The notes under the pieces were generated by a model. It had not been told where the DNA came from. It saw nothing but the letters and a program-made list of their open reading frames with translations, and searched no databases. The translations under genes and the position numbers were made by a program. Shown here one piece after another: positions 25,969-33,507 of a stretch of 52,776 nucleotides of DNA; the first letter of the stretch is position 1, and each line of letters opens with the position of its first letter. The DNA is from Bacteroides clarus YIT 12056 (GTDB lineage: Bacteria > Bacteroidota > Bacteroidia > Bacteroidales > Bacteroidaceae), in the NCBI RefSeq assembly GCF_900129655.1, contig NZ_FQWK01000010.1:1-52776 (forward strand), given 5' to 3'.

Positions 25969-26115
25969 TCACAATTTCCTTTTCACATTCATAATTGGCT
26001 TATCGAATAGAACTGTATCCTTCAGCACACAGCAGCTCCAAGTACGGTTCTCGATGTCTTTGATACCGTGAACTATCAAAGAAGCCCACGGCTGTTTTAT
26101 GATTATTGCTTTCAT
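25969..26115 (-). pseudogene. Truncated ASCH-domain gene
   Basis: From ATG 26115 the frame reads MKAIIIKQPWASLIVHGIKD followed by IENRTW, the characteristic N-terminus of ASCH (PUA-like RNA-binding) proteins. After 48 residues the frame ends in an unrelated tail. Full ASCH domains need about 110 residues or more. The 3' part has been lost or replaced. The upstream extension to 26313 does not look coding. It is a remnant, not a functional gene. Confidence 0.55.
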
Positions 26116-26381
26116 TTTTTTCTTCCTTAATTTTGCATATTCACTTTTTTTTCTTTCCTTCGTGTATCCTAGTTGATAAAATACTGCTTTAGTAATATTT
26201 AAATGACTAAGCCTATAGCTTATCATACTCCTAGTGTTAATGCCAATATGGCGCCATATATAATCCTGTAACCTACAGCTATTACAGCTGATAATATTTA
26301 GGCTTTTACACAAGCTATTTTTGCTGATTTACTTCTTGCTGATTATTCATTTAACTGATTTTTTCATTTAATATTTAAACC

Positions 26382-26453
26382 ATGGAAAAAATAATCATTT
26401 TTCTATGCCTTGTGTATGGTATACTTTGTATTATGCATAAAATGGCGAAATAA
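26382..26453 (+). CDS. Candidate 23-residue hydrophobic peptide
   Basis: An ATG at 26382 opens a 23-codon frame: two charged residues, a hydrophobic stretch (IIIFLCLVYGILCIM) and a basic end (HKMAK). This single membrane helix with a positive tail resembles type I toxin or small regulatory membrane peptides. TATTTTTG at 26316-26323 could be its -7 box. A hairpin that pairs fully only in plus-strand RNA starts at its stop codon. It is an isolated plus-strand unit among minus-strand genes. A chance frame cannot be ruled out. Confidence 0.35.
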   Translation: MEKIIIFLCLVYGILCIMHKMAK

Positions 26454-26482
26454 GGTTATTGTTTTGTCGTAATAGCCTTATT
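26449..26482 (+). terminator. Hairpin at the end of the 23-residue peptide gene
   Basis: Arms AATAAGGTTATT (26449-26460) and AATAGCCTTATT (26471-26482) enclose a 10-nt loop. The one non-Watson-Crick position is U-G in plus-strand RNA and A-C in minus-strand RNA. The stem overlaps the TAA stop of the peptide frame. It is AU-rich and lacks a clean T-run, so termination may depend on the stronger structure that follows. Confidence 0.4.
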
Positions 26483-26484
26483 AT

Positions 26485-26566
26485 AAATAAAAGAACCAAT
26501 GTACGGCACTCACTACTATAAGTAGCTGAGGAGTATAGAATTATACTCGCATTGGTTCTTTTATTT
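26485..26566 (+). ncRNA. Candidate three-way-junction structured RNA
   Basis: A perfect 17-bp outer stem (26485-26501 with 26550-26566) encloses two further hairpins: CTACT/AGTAG (26513-26525) and GAGTATA/TATACTC with loop GAAT (26531-26548). The outer stem is followed by TTTTCATG on the plus strand. Nothing in the 82-nt element is coding. It could be an elaborate terminator for the plus-strand peptide unit, the body of a small RNA, or a folded mobile repeat. It does not match an RNA family I can name. Confidence 0.45.
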
Positions 26567-26585
26567 TCATGTTTTACTAACAAAC

Positions 26586-26821
26586 TCAATTGATTATTTC
26601 TCTCTGAATAATCTCTTTTGCATTAAAGCCAAATATTCCCTTCTTTAGCTCGTGAAAATCCGCAATAGGAATTTCATTGATATAATAACAAAATACCTCA
26701 TACCGTCTGTGAAATTACGAACAAGAAGGCCATTCAGATGCTTCCGCAGAATCTTCGTCACTTTCTCACACCGATGATTATCGCCGGTGATGTATTCTAT
26801 TTTTCGGATAATATGTTTCAT
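26586..26821 (-). pseudogene. Frameshifted small phage gene after the PcfJ-like gene
   Basis: An ATG at 26821 overlaps the PcfJ-like stop (ATGA). It opens a coding-like frame, MKHIIRKIEYITGDNH to LLVRNFTD, about 39 codons. From about 26704 the sense continues in another frame as RYEVFCYYINEIP, ADFHELKKGIFGF and KEIIQREIIN, up to a TGA at 26586-26588. The second part has no start codon of its own after the previous stop. The total of 236 nt is one short of a codon multiple. A single-base deletion, a sequencing error, or a programmed shift would explain it. Confidence 0.6.
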
Positions 26822-28164
26822 GCTGATAATCTATTACGAATTAAACCTATATTCTTTTTGACAAGTCCTATGATACGTTTATGGTATTCTGTATTCTGGT
26901 TACATGCACCACGGGATTGGACTACTTCAAGAGTTTTCAGAGACAATTCTATCGTCTCGATGCGTTTTTCCCCGATACGAGCAGAAAGGATAAGGCAATC
27001 ATTACGCTTGTAATACCCATTCGTATATACGCAATGGTGCATTGCTTTCCCTTCTTGGTAGAACTGGGTTATACTTTCCAATGGACGGATAGTTATACTT
27101 CCGTCTGTAATCTCCAAACCGAAGAACTTCTCCATTCTCTTGTAGAACTGAATGATGTTCTCTCTACGTTCCTTTTCACGACGGATTGCTTCCCGTCTTT
27201 CCCTATCCCTGCGAAGCTTTGCCTCAATACTCCTTTTCTTATTCATCAGCAAATCATGCTCGACTTTCAGGTTCTTAGGACAGACATATTTAGCGTTACG
27301 TACGTCTTTCTTGAAATAGAGCAGCAAGTCGATGTAGTCATTCCACATACCGGCATCCCTGATGATGTAATGATTACGATTACAGATATTGAAAGACGGC
27401 TTGTATCGAAGCTGATAATACCCCTCTTTAGCCATGTGCTTAAGCATTGCCATCTGCTTTGTTTTCAAACAGAGTTCGGCATCATTATTACCGGTTAAGA
27501 GCGATCGTATAAGCCTCGACGGATTGACATCGGGAAAATTCCGGCCTATACCGCGTTTCTTTAATTCCGGGAGAACCTCTATCTTGCTATATAACCATCC
27601 ATGTATAGAGTATACATCTCCATAATTGTAATAACCGCTACCGTATTCGTTCTTTATACTCAAAGGCTCACTATACAACCATCCATTGCCACCCATATTC
27701 ATAGGCCTGGCGATAATGGTACGTTTGCCATTAACTGCAATCCATTCCTGAACAGTCTCAAAGAAACTGTAATAAGGATTTGATATCGGATGCTCACGAA
27801 AACCACTTTTGCAAGAATACTTGCAGCACAGGATATGACGTATAACTTGAAAGCCACCTACAACCTGCAGTATGTCCATGTAGATTTCCTCTTTATTCTG
27901 GCTCTTACGACTTACTGTTACGTCCAATTTATGGTGACAATAAGGGCATTCGGTCTTATCACCCAAAAGGATAGTACCCAACTCGCTATTATCGGTATTT
28001 ATCCACATCTTACCACATTCTGAACACCAAAGTTCATCCTTGCATTTATACGCAGTGTGAGCAAACAAGTGCTCTTTTGCCCAATTTTTGGGAGATTCGG
28101 AGATTTCACCCAACTTTTCACTCAGCTCGGCGACTTCCTTTTGCAATTTAGTACGTGGTTTCAT
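26818..28164 (-). CDS. PcfJ-like protein
   Basis: This 448-residue protein has an N-terminal zinc-binding region with two CxxC pairs (CSEC...CPYC near residues 47-77). The C-terminal PcfJ-type core is at about 350-448 and includes GKAMHHCVYTNGYYKR and LKTLEVVQSRGACN. PcfJ was named from an enterococcal conjugative plasmid and is widespread, with PcfK, on mobile elements of Bacteroides. Its biochemical role is unknown. The start overlaps the upstream stop by 4 bp. With the zinc-finger protein and PcfK-like gene it forms an unbroken module. Confidence 0.75.
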   Translation of the reverse strand: MKPRTKLQKEVAELSEKLGEISESPKNWAKEHLFAHTAYKCKDELWCSECGKMWINTDNSELGTILLGDKTECPYCHHKLDVTVSRKSQNKEEIYMDILQVVGGFQVIRHILCCKYSCKSGFREHPISNPYYSFFETVQEWIAVNGKRTIIARPMNMGGNGWLYSEPLSIKNEYGSGYYNYGDVYSIHGWLYSKIEVLPELKKRGIGRNFPDVNPSRLIRSLLTGNNDAELCLKTKQMAMLKHMAKEGYYQLRYKPSFNICNRNHYIIRDAGMWNDYIDLLLYFKKDVRNAKYVCPKNLKVEHDLLMNKKRSIEAKLRRDRERREAIRREKERRENIIQFYKRMEKFFGLEITDGSITIRPLESITQFYQEGKAMHHCVYTNGYYKRNDCLILSARIGEKRIETIELSLKTLEVVQSRGACNQNTEYHKRIIGLVKKNIGLIRNRLSA

Positions 28165-28571
28165 AGCTTTATTAATGGTTTACACAGTTCAACTACTCGT
28201 TTACAATCTTTTACATCGAACATTCCTATGTGGCATATTTCACGTGGTATTCCTAATTGAATGGATAACCACAAATAGGCCTTATTTCTATTTGAGGTAT
28301 TGGGAATATGCTCTTTCCAAATCTTATTGATAAGATTAGTTTTGGCTATCTGGTCGAAATAGAAATGGGCGTCTTTCTTGGCTTCCCTTAGTTCTGCATT
28401 TGCTAATCGTCCCAATGCCTGGTCCGTACCTTTATGAACTCCAACATAAGCCCTGCAATCACGACAAAGATAAATCATACCATAAGAACACCCATAAATA
28501 ACAGAACTATCCACATACTCGGTAGGATTACCACAATAGGGACAAATCTTACCTGATAAAACATCATCCAT
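28161..28571 (-). CDS. DUF3268-type zinc-finger protein
   Basis: From ATG 28571 the protein has 136 residues. It begins MDDVLSGKICPYCGNPTEYV and continues with YLCRDCRAYVGVHKGT, giving two CxxC pairs of a zinc ribbon. The rest includes AELREAKKDAHFYFDQI, typical of the DUF3268 family as I recall it. An upstream in-frame ATG at 28649 would overlap the PcfK-like gene by 74 bp and adds basic residues that look non-coding. Members of the family are common in phage replication clusters. Function is unknown. Confidence 0.65.
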   Translation of the reverse strand: MDDVLSGKICPYCGNPTEYVDSSVIYGCSYGMIYLCRDCRAYVGVHKGTDQALGRLANAELREAKKDAHFYFDQIAKTNLINKIWKEHIPNTSNRNKAYLWLSIQLGIPREICHIGMFDVKDCKRVVELCKPLIKL

Positions 28572-28575
28572 AACT

Positions 28576-28995
28576 TTAGAACAATGACATCTGTTGGACT
28601 TCTGTTGCCTCTTTCTTTCCTCGTGACGGCTTTTTCTTAAGCCAAACATATTGCTCTTCGGTAAGACGTTTTATCGCTTCCTCACGAGCCCTCTGTTTAT
28701 CTTCCTCAGTCAACTTCACCGCCTTGGGTGAAATGGAAGTGACGGTTCTCGTGCCGGCAGGAAGTTTATTGACTTTTATGTCGTCCTCGTCGTAATAGTG
28801 TACGGCCATACCAAATACCTCGTTATCAGAAATACATACAGCATTGCCTCGCTTCTGGGCTTCCCCCATGATGTAAGAACAGCACTCGTCCAAATTCTTG
28901 TTTTCCTTTGCGTAGGACTTGGCAAACAGTTCGTCAGTCCTGGCACGTTCATCAAGATAACTCTTGATAGCTTCTTTGAAAGTTTTGTTTTCCAT
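28576..28995 (-). CDS. PcfK-like protein
   Basis: This 139-residue charged protein has the PcfK pattern: KTFKEAIKSYLDERARTDELFA at the start, MGEAQKRG in the middle, FGMAVHYYDEDDIKV, and a Lys-rich C-terminus ending QQMSLF. The final hydrophobic QxxSLF-like peptide (QMSLF) resembles a beta-clamp-binding motif, which would link it to replication; this is inference. It lies between a small membrane gene and the zinc-finger gene. PcfK and PcfJ are usually found together. Confidence 0.7.
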   Translation of the reverse strand: MENKTFKEAIKSYLDERARTDELFAKSYAKENKNLDECCSYIMGEAQKRGNAVCISDNEVFGMAVHYYDEDDIKVNKLPAGTRTVTSISPKAVKLTEEDKQRAREEAIKRLTEEQYVWLKKKPSRGKKEATEVQQMSLF

Positions 28996-29002
28996 AATTG
29001 CG

Positions 29003-29113
29003 TTACAAATAAGTCCTTAAACAATAGTCCGCTATCCAGTAGCAGACAAAATAAAAAGCGGCATACGCTGTCAGAATTGACAGAATAGTCGCTATCAGTT
29101 TTATGTCTTTCAT
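29003..29113 (-). CDS. Small membrane protein (36 residues)
   Basis: An ATG at 29113 overlaps the stop of the upstream gene in an ATGA arrangement, so translation is probably coupled. The product starts MKDIKLIATIL, has one hydrophobic helix (ILSILTAYAAFYFVCYWIA, residues 10-28) and ends with YCLRTYL. The stop is at 29003-29005, 7 bp before the PcfK-like start. No family is recognised. The coupling and exact fit between neighbours support it as real. Confidence 0.55.
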   Translation of the reverse strand: MKDIKLIATILSILTAYAAFYFVCYWIADYCLRTYL

Positions 29114-29733
29114 CTTAATTTGAGTTTTGCCCGTAAGTCGTCGGGTGGTTGGTGATTCCGCTCTACAGGTGCTTGTTGCTCCTGTGCCCGATTATTGCGG
29201 TTCCGGATGATTATATCCAGCTCATCCGACCGGTCTTTGAGGAACTTGCGGAAAGCCTCGCCAATAGTTATCGTGTCGAAATAACCGTAGAATTTACCGT
29301 ATCTGCCCAGCTTGAACCGGGCGACAAATAGAATGAATTCGGTCAGCTTGATGTAGTGGTACTGCCTTACAAACAAGTTTGAGAACTCGTTCAAAGCATT
29401 TTCATCAGCACTCTCTTTTGTGGCAGAGGCAAAATCAATAGTCAGTAGCTGCGTCTTTGCCCACAAAGACGAGGAGCCGTCACCGTACATCCGTTCAAGG
29501 TCTGACAACGTGGGGGACTTCTCACTGTACGCTTTATCAAGGTCGGCAAGAAGTATCGGCTGGAGCGATGTCGAATATGCGGCAGATGCTTGGCTAAAGG
29601 TCGGGTATCTCTGCTTGATGGCCGACAGCATCACATCCCTGCTCGATGGCCGCATACTCCGCAATGAGGTTTCTTGCCTTTGCTGCTTTATCAGCATCCC
29701 GACCGTTTTGTCCTTGGGGTTCTGTTTTTCCAT
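29110..29733 (-). CDS. Phage replication-region protein, possible helicase loader
   Basis: This 207-residue helical protein follows the initiator-like gene in another frame. The annotated frame overlaps it by 140 bp; internal ATGs at 29697, 29655 and 29631 would reduce this. It contains LADLDKAYSEKSPTLSDLER, then FVARFKLGRYGKFYGYFDTI, and ends basic and proline-containing. The neighbouring order (initiator then this gene) mirrors lambda O-P and similar pairs. A helicase-loader role is therefore suggested by position only. I do not see a Walker motif. Confidence 0.5.
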   Translation of the reverse strand: MEKQNPKDKTVGMLIKQQRQETSLRSMRPSSRDVMLSAIKQRYPTFSQASAAYSTSLQPILLADLDKAYSEKSPTLSDLERMYGDGSSSLWAKTQLLTIDFASATKESADENALNEFSNLFVRQYHYIKLTEFILFVARFKLGRYGKFYGYFDTITIGEAFRKFLKDRSDELDIIIRNRNNRAQEQQAPVERNHQPPDDLRAKLKLR

Positions 29734-30382
29734 TACCTTGCTGTTTTTTTTCGATTATCCAAAGATTGGCCCGGCTGTCCCAACGTTCAACCTTGGCACC
29801 GGTGACTGTTTTCCAACCAAGACCGGAGAAATGGTTGTAGAAAATATCCGCTTGCAGTTCCCAGTCGGGAAGTTTGCCCCGGAAATGCTCTCTTACTTCT
29901 TCGACGGTCGGTGGTATAAACTCCACTTTAGTTTTAGGCGGCTTCTTTTTCGGTGGTGGCTCCGGTGGGAATAACTCGTCAGAGTTATCTCCTCCTATAT
30001 TCTTAGTCTTTGTCTTATTCTTTATTATAGTGTTACCATTTATGTTACCACTTATGTTACCGTTTATGTTACCATTTATGTTACCACTTATGTTTCCACA
30101 GGTAACATAAACTATCGTATAAATGGCACTTCCACCACGTTTATTCCCCTCTTTAAAAGAAATCAATCCTTTTTGTTGGAGTTTGTTGCGCAGGTCACAA
30201 ATTGTTTTGCGTGAGATGGATAGAGCATACTCTACATCTCTCGTCGGCAATTCGAACGGATTAGTCCAGTTTCTCGAGTTACATTCTTTCAGAAGATAAA
30301 AATATAAATCAGCCTCGTAACTTGTCATCGGTCTAATACGCCTCACATTCCAAAAATTATTGATTAGTTCAATATAAGTCAT
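29594..30382 (-). CDS. Phage replication initiator-like protein with internal iterons
   Basis: The first 90 residues of this 262-residue protein form a winged-helix/DnaD-type DNA-binding domain (PMTSYEADLYFYLLKECN, then TICDLRNKLQQKGLISF). Residues 91-117 are a low-complexity Gly-Asn-Ile repeat encoded by tandem 12-bp iterons. A Pro/Lys linker follows, and the C-terminal domain includes GLGWKTVTGAKVERWDSRA, typical of phage replisome-organiser proteins. Its start overlaps the VRR-NUC gene stop by 4 bp. The layout, a DNA-binding initiator carrying its own iterons, matches the lambda O principle. Confidence 0.75.
   Translation of the reverse strand: MTYIELINNFWNVRRIRPMTSYEADLYFYLLKECNSRNWTNPFELPTRDVEYALSISRKTICDLRNKLQQKGLISFKEGNKRGGSAIYTIVYVTCGNISGNINGNINGNISGNINGNTIIKNKTKTKNIGGDNSDELFPPEPPPKKKPPKTKVEFIPPTVEEVREHFRGKLPDWELQADIFYNHFSGLGWKTVTGAKVERWDSRANLWIIEKKQQGNGKTEPQGQNGRDADKAAKARNLIAEYAAIEQGCDAVGHQAEIPDL
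30031..30114. repeat. Tandem 12-bp iterons: candidate replication origin
   Basis: Five direct copies of TGTTACC(A/G)(T/C)TTA occupy 30031-30090 with no gaps. A degenerate copy follows at 30091-30102, and an inverted GGTAACATAAAC copy lies at 30101-30112. The left side (30001-30030) is AT-rich, suitable for strand opening. The array is inside the initiator gene. Variation is limited to two positions that change Ser and Asn codons, so the repeat also gives an in-frame 4-residue peptide repeat. Confidence 0.65.
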
Positions 30383-30744
30383 CGTAGATAGGAATTAACC
30401 TCGTTCATAAAATCTTGAAGAGAACGGCAGATAACGTATTTATTTCGATACTTTTCCGCTTCTCTCTGCCATTCAATTTGTTCCTCTCTCTGTTGCCCCT
30501 TCGGAGTTTTCATCTCTATACAGAGAGACGCAAAACCTTTCTTAGGGATAAGAAGTATCAAATCGGCAACGCCACGTAAAACGCCTTCATATTTCATCTG
30601 AGCGCCGGTACGGGCATCGCGTTTCCCACCGTTAGGAACAGCGAACAGCATACGGCTTAAAGACGGATATTGATGCCGAAACCAAGTCAGACAACTATGC
30701 TGTATCTGACTTTCCGATTGCGGTGTAGTTTGTTTCTTTCTCAT
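30379..30744 (-). CDS. VRR-NUC domain nuclease
   Basis: This 121-residue protein consists of a single VRR-NUC domain. The signature residues are AVPNGGKRDARTGAQMKYEG (central), then GVADLILLIPKKG with the catalytic aspartate, and LCIEMKTPKGQQREEQ with the E-x-K motif. Phage versions are thought to be stand-alone structure-specific nucleases, such as Holliday-junction resolvases. It overlaps the SNF2 gene by 4 bp and the initiator gene by 4 bp. It probably processes replication or recombination intermediates together with the SNF2 ATPase. Confidence 0.85.
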   Translation of the reverse strand: MRKKQTTPQSESQIQHSCLTWFRHQYPSLSRMLFAVPNGGKRDARTGAQMKYEGVLRGVADLILLIPKKGFASLCIEMKTPKGQQREEQIEWQREAEKYRNKYVICRSLQDFMNEVNSYLR

Positions 30745-32429
30745 AATCTACCTTTGAATAAGTCCATAGCCATATCTATCACATTCTCCTTAACTACATC
30801 ATCAGTACCGGTCACTCCGTTAGCTATACCCTTCTTCCGCTGAATGACATCATACATATATTCATCAATGGTATTCTTTCCAAGGAAATAGTAACAGTTG
30901 ACATTATTCTTCTGGCCGTTACGGTGTGCCCGGTCTTCCGCCTGTTCGCAATCGCTGAACGTCCATGGGAACTCAATAAAGGCCACACGACTAGATGCAG
31001 TCAGCGTAAGCCCCGTACCACCCGATTTGTAGTTCAGAATAATAAGTGTACAATCCGGATTATTTTGGAAAGCATCTACTGACATCTGCTTCCGGATAGC
31101 ATTATCTTCACCTGTAACCGTTACTGCTTGAGGAAACATCTTTTTCAGTTCCATTACTACTTCTTTCAGATAAGCAAATACTATCAGCTTTTCTCCCCCA
31201 TCGATAACGTCATGAATAAACTCGGCAGCCGCCTTGATTTTTCCACGAGCGGAAATGGCTTTCAAAATGCCCATCCTTACCATAACCTCTCCCCTCATGG
31301 ACTTAGCGATTTTCTCATCGTCCGCATTCTTAAACACACGAAGATATTGTATAAGGTCGCTCTCCGCTTTTTCGTATTCCAACCGCGTAGTTATATCCAT
31401 TTCGATATACTGCCGAGTCTTGTCCGGAAGTTGGGTCAATACCTTTGCTTTCTCACGCCGAAAGAAACATGTATTCCAAAGACGCCAATTCAGTTCTTTC
31501 AGATTGGATGCTTTCTTCGGTCCGTTGCAGAAGCGCTCGGTAAATGTCTTATACCCGCCGAAGTCTTCCAGACGTCCCATTATCTTAAGCTGTTGTATAA
31601 GGTCGGTGTTATCATTCACAACAGGTGTTCCTGTCAGTTCAAGAATAAACTCCTTACCTTTGCAGATACCTTCAACAAACTTACTTTGCTGGGTCTTGGT
31701 AGACTTACATTTATGGGACTCGTCAATAATAACTGATTTGAAAAGCGTTATACGAGGGTCAAAAGAGATTGATTTCATCGTAAACCGTACATCATCCTTA
31801 ACGTCCAGAACAAAGAACTTTTTCAGCGACTCATAGTTAGTAATGAAAATATCACAGCACTTGGTTTCAATGAAGCGCTGCCAAGTATTTTTGTTCTTAT
31901 CATCAAGAATTAAAGCCTGTTTTCCAGCAAACTTCTTGAACTCACGTTGCCAGTTTATTTTCAACGCTGCCGGACAGATAACAAGGCAGGGGTAAGATTT
32001 TGCAATCGTTACCGTACCTATTGCCTGTAACGTCTTACCGAGTCCCGGCTGGTCACCGAAGATACACCGTTTATGAGACAAAGCGTATGCAATGCCCTCT
32101 TTCTGATAATCGTATGGTTCAAGGAGTAACCCATGGGGTACGGTCAGTTGCGGCATCGGAGCAATGTCAAAAGTTATATCAGCTTTTCGTTGCTCCGACC
32201 GCTGTACCGATCCGCAATATCCATATTGTACCGCCCAATTTGCCATAGTGTTGACATACCATTCATCGGCAAGGTCAACCCACCAGGCTTTTTCATTAAA
32301 AAGATAAGCCTTTTTAGCGTTTGCCTTGACTGACGGGATGTTCTTCACACATTTAATCAGCATCGGATGATACATGAATTTAAGTTTGAAACCGTCCGGA
32401 TATTTGGTGATACAAAAAGGTGCTGCCAT
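30741..32429 (-). CDS. SNF2-family DEAD/DEAH-type helicase
   Basis: This 562-residue protein has motif I in GDQPGLGKTLQAIG (residue ~135), motif II IDESHKC, motif III LTGTPVVND, and motifs V-VI SGGTGLTLTASSRVAF and QAEDRAHRNGQ. The family is SNF2/SMARCAL1-like. Phage members translocate on double-stranded DNA and are thought to remodel forks or help recombination. I start at ATG 32429 (MAAPFCITKY), 2 bp after the upstream stop; the frame also opens earlier with TTG. It is directly coupled with the VRR-NUC gene, a common pairing. Confidence 0.9.
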   Translation of the reverse strand: MAAPFCITKYPDGFKLKFMYHPMLIKCVKNIPSVKANAKKAYLFNEKAWWVDLADEWYVNTMANWAVQYGYCGSVQRSEQRKADITFDIAPMPQLTVPHGLLLEPYDYQKEGIAYALSHKRCIFGDQPGLGKTLQAIGTVTIAKSYPCLVICPAALKINWQREFKKFAGKQALILDDKNKNTWQRFIETKCCDIFITNYESLKKFFVLDVKDDVRFTMKSISFDPRITLFKSVIIDESHKCKSTKTQQSKFVEGICKGKEFILELTGTPVVNDNTDLIQQLKIMGRLEDFGGYKTFTERFCNGPKKASNLKELNWRLWNTCFFRREKAKVLTQLPDKTRQYIEMDITTRLEYEKAESDLIQYLRVFKNADDEKIAKSMRGEVMVRMGILKAISARGKIKAAAEFIHDVIDGGEKLIVFAYLKEVVMELKKMFPQAVTVTGEDNAIRKQMSVDAFQNNPDCTLIILNYKSGGTGLTLTASSRVAFIEFPWTFSDCEQAEDRAHRNGQKNNVNCYYFLGKNTIDEYMYDVIQRKKGIANGVTGTDDVVKENVIDMAMDLFKGRL

Positions 32430-32431
32430 AA

Positions 32432-33079
32432 TCAAGCTGCCGTTTCTTTAACTTTCTTACTGCGTGAATGACGCGGTTTCACTTTCTTACCGTTCACAAT
32501 CAAAGTAGTACCAGTCTGTTCCGCCACTTGTTTGAGGAACTCGTTAGCTTCCTCCTCAAAAGCGGCGCCCTCTACTGGGTCAGCCACTATATCAGTCGGA
32601 GCACTTTCATCAAATGGAAGTTCCTGCTGAACTACTGCCCATTTCTTTGCAGTCAGATACTGTTCTACTTCATAATTACAAGCATCAATGGCTTGCTGCA
32701 GCTCAAAGGCGTGTTCGTATTCCTCGTTCTCATTGTTGAACATGGTAAACGGTGCAATGAGATTGAGCACTTTTTTACTTTTGAGAAAGCGTTTACCGAC
32801 CAAAGTAACACCGGTATTATCGTCGGAACCACCGATTGTATAGCCGGTAACCTCAAATGTAGAGAAGATTTCTTCCGGCAATTCATCTATGGAATCTTTA
32901 CCGTCAGCTTCCTTTTGCTCACAGAGGAAAGTAAGGTGAGGGATAAGTTCATCGAATGCAGCACGTAAATCCTTATGAATAAGATTTTTTCCCTCAACAG
33001 TCACATTATCCTCATTCTCGTTCTTAAAAGTGGCAACAAGCGTGTTGGCCTTCGTTATTTTTGCTTTTGTGATATTCAT
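32432..33079 (-). CDS. Phage protein of unknown function in the recombination block
   Basis: This 215-residue acidic protein has a basic C-terminal tail (KPRHSRSKKVKE). The N-terminal half is beta-rich (ITKANTLVATFKNEN, VTGYTIGGSDDNTGVTLVGK) and the C-terminal half is charged and helical. No domain is recognised. It stands between the NinB-like and SNF2 genes, with 2-bp gaps on both sides. A DNA-binding or annealing accessory function would fit the neighbours, but nothing in the sequence proves it. Confidence 0.6.
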   Translation of the reverse strand: MNITKAKITKANTLVATFKNENEDNVTVEGKNLIHKDLRAAFDELIPHLTFLCEQKEADGKDSIDELPEEIFSTFEVTGYTIGGSDDNTGVTLVGKRFLKSKKVLNLIAPFTMFNNENEEYEHAFELQQAIDACNYEVEQYLTAKKWAVVQQELPFDESAPTDIVADPVEGAAFEEEANEFLKQVAEQTGTTLIVNGKKVKPRHSRSKKVKETAA

Positions 33080-33081
33080 TT

Positions 33082-33507
33082 CTATCTCCTGTCTTGATAT
33101 TCGTTGATAAATTCGTTATAGTAGCGGTCAGCCGGAAGAGGGAGTGTTATTCCCAGTTCGGCAGCGGCATCGGCCTGTACTTTATTCAGAAAGTCCGTCA
33201 TCTGCACTGTATTGAGTTTCGAGGTGCTTCCGGCGATAACCGTTTCTTTACCTTTGATATAGGAAGCTCTTCTAAGAAAAAGGTTACAGTAATAGTCGTG
33301 TACATCCTGTTTATCCGTCCCCGTTTCCTGCTCAATACAAGTGAACCAAAGCCACATAAGAGCATTCTGCGATAATGTCCGCGGCTCTGTGAACCGTTCG
33401 ATTTTCACACGGTACCGACCATTACGAAGTTGGGAACACATGAAGTCAAAAGATTTGCTCATGTGTACCTCACCCTTAACCTTTTCTAAAATTGCTTCTT
33501 GTGCCAT
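33082..33507 (-). CDS. NinB-like recombination protein
   Basis: This 141-residue protein has the pattern RVKIERFTEPRTLSQNALMW followed by LWFTCIEQETG. The 'Arg-x-x-x-Gln-Asn-x-x-x-W' stretch is characteristic of the NinB/Orf family of phage recombination mediators. Such proteins load recombinases or assist junction formation. The gene lies between the PD-(D/E)XK nuclease gene (1-bp overlap) and the 215-residue gene. An internal ATG (MSKSFDFM, 15 codons in) is an alternative start. Confidence 0.65.
   Translation of the reverse strand: MAQEAILEKVKGEVHMSKSFDFMCSQLRNGRYRVKIERFTEPRTLSQNALMWLWFTCIEQETGTDKQDVHDYYCNLFLRRASYIKGKETVIAGSTSKLNTVQMTDFLNKVQADAAAELGITLPLPADRYYNEFINEYQDRR

Noticed and set aside
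26246..26259. 14-bp perfect palindrome ATATGGCGCCATAT
   Set aside because: Striking, but single, with no associated promoter or gene start; chance or restriction-site-like palindrome cannot be excluded.
30031..30114. CRISPR array
   Set aside because: The 12-bp units are contiguous, without spacers, and lie in frame inside a replication gene; they are iterons.
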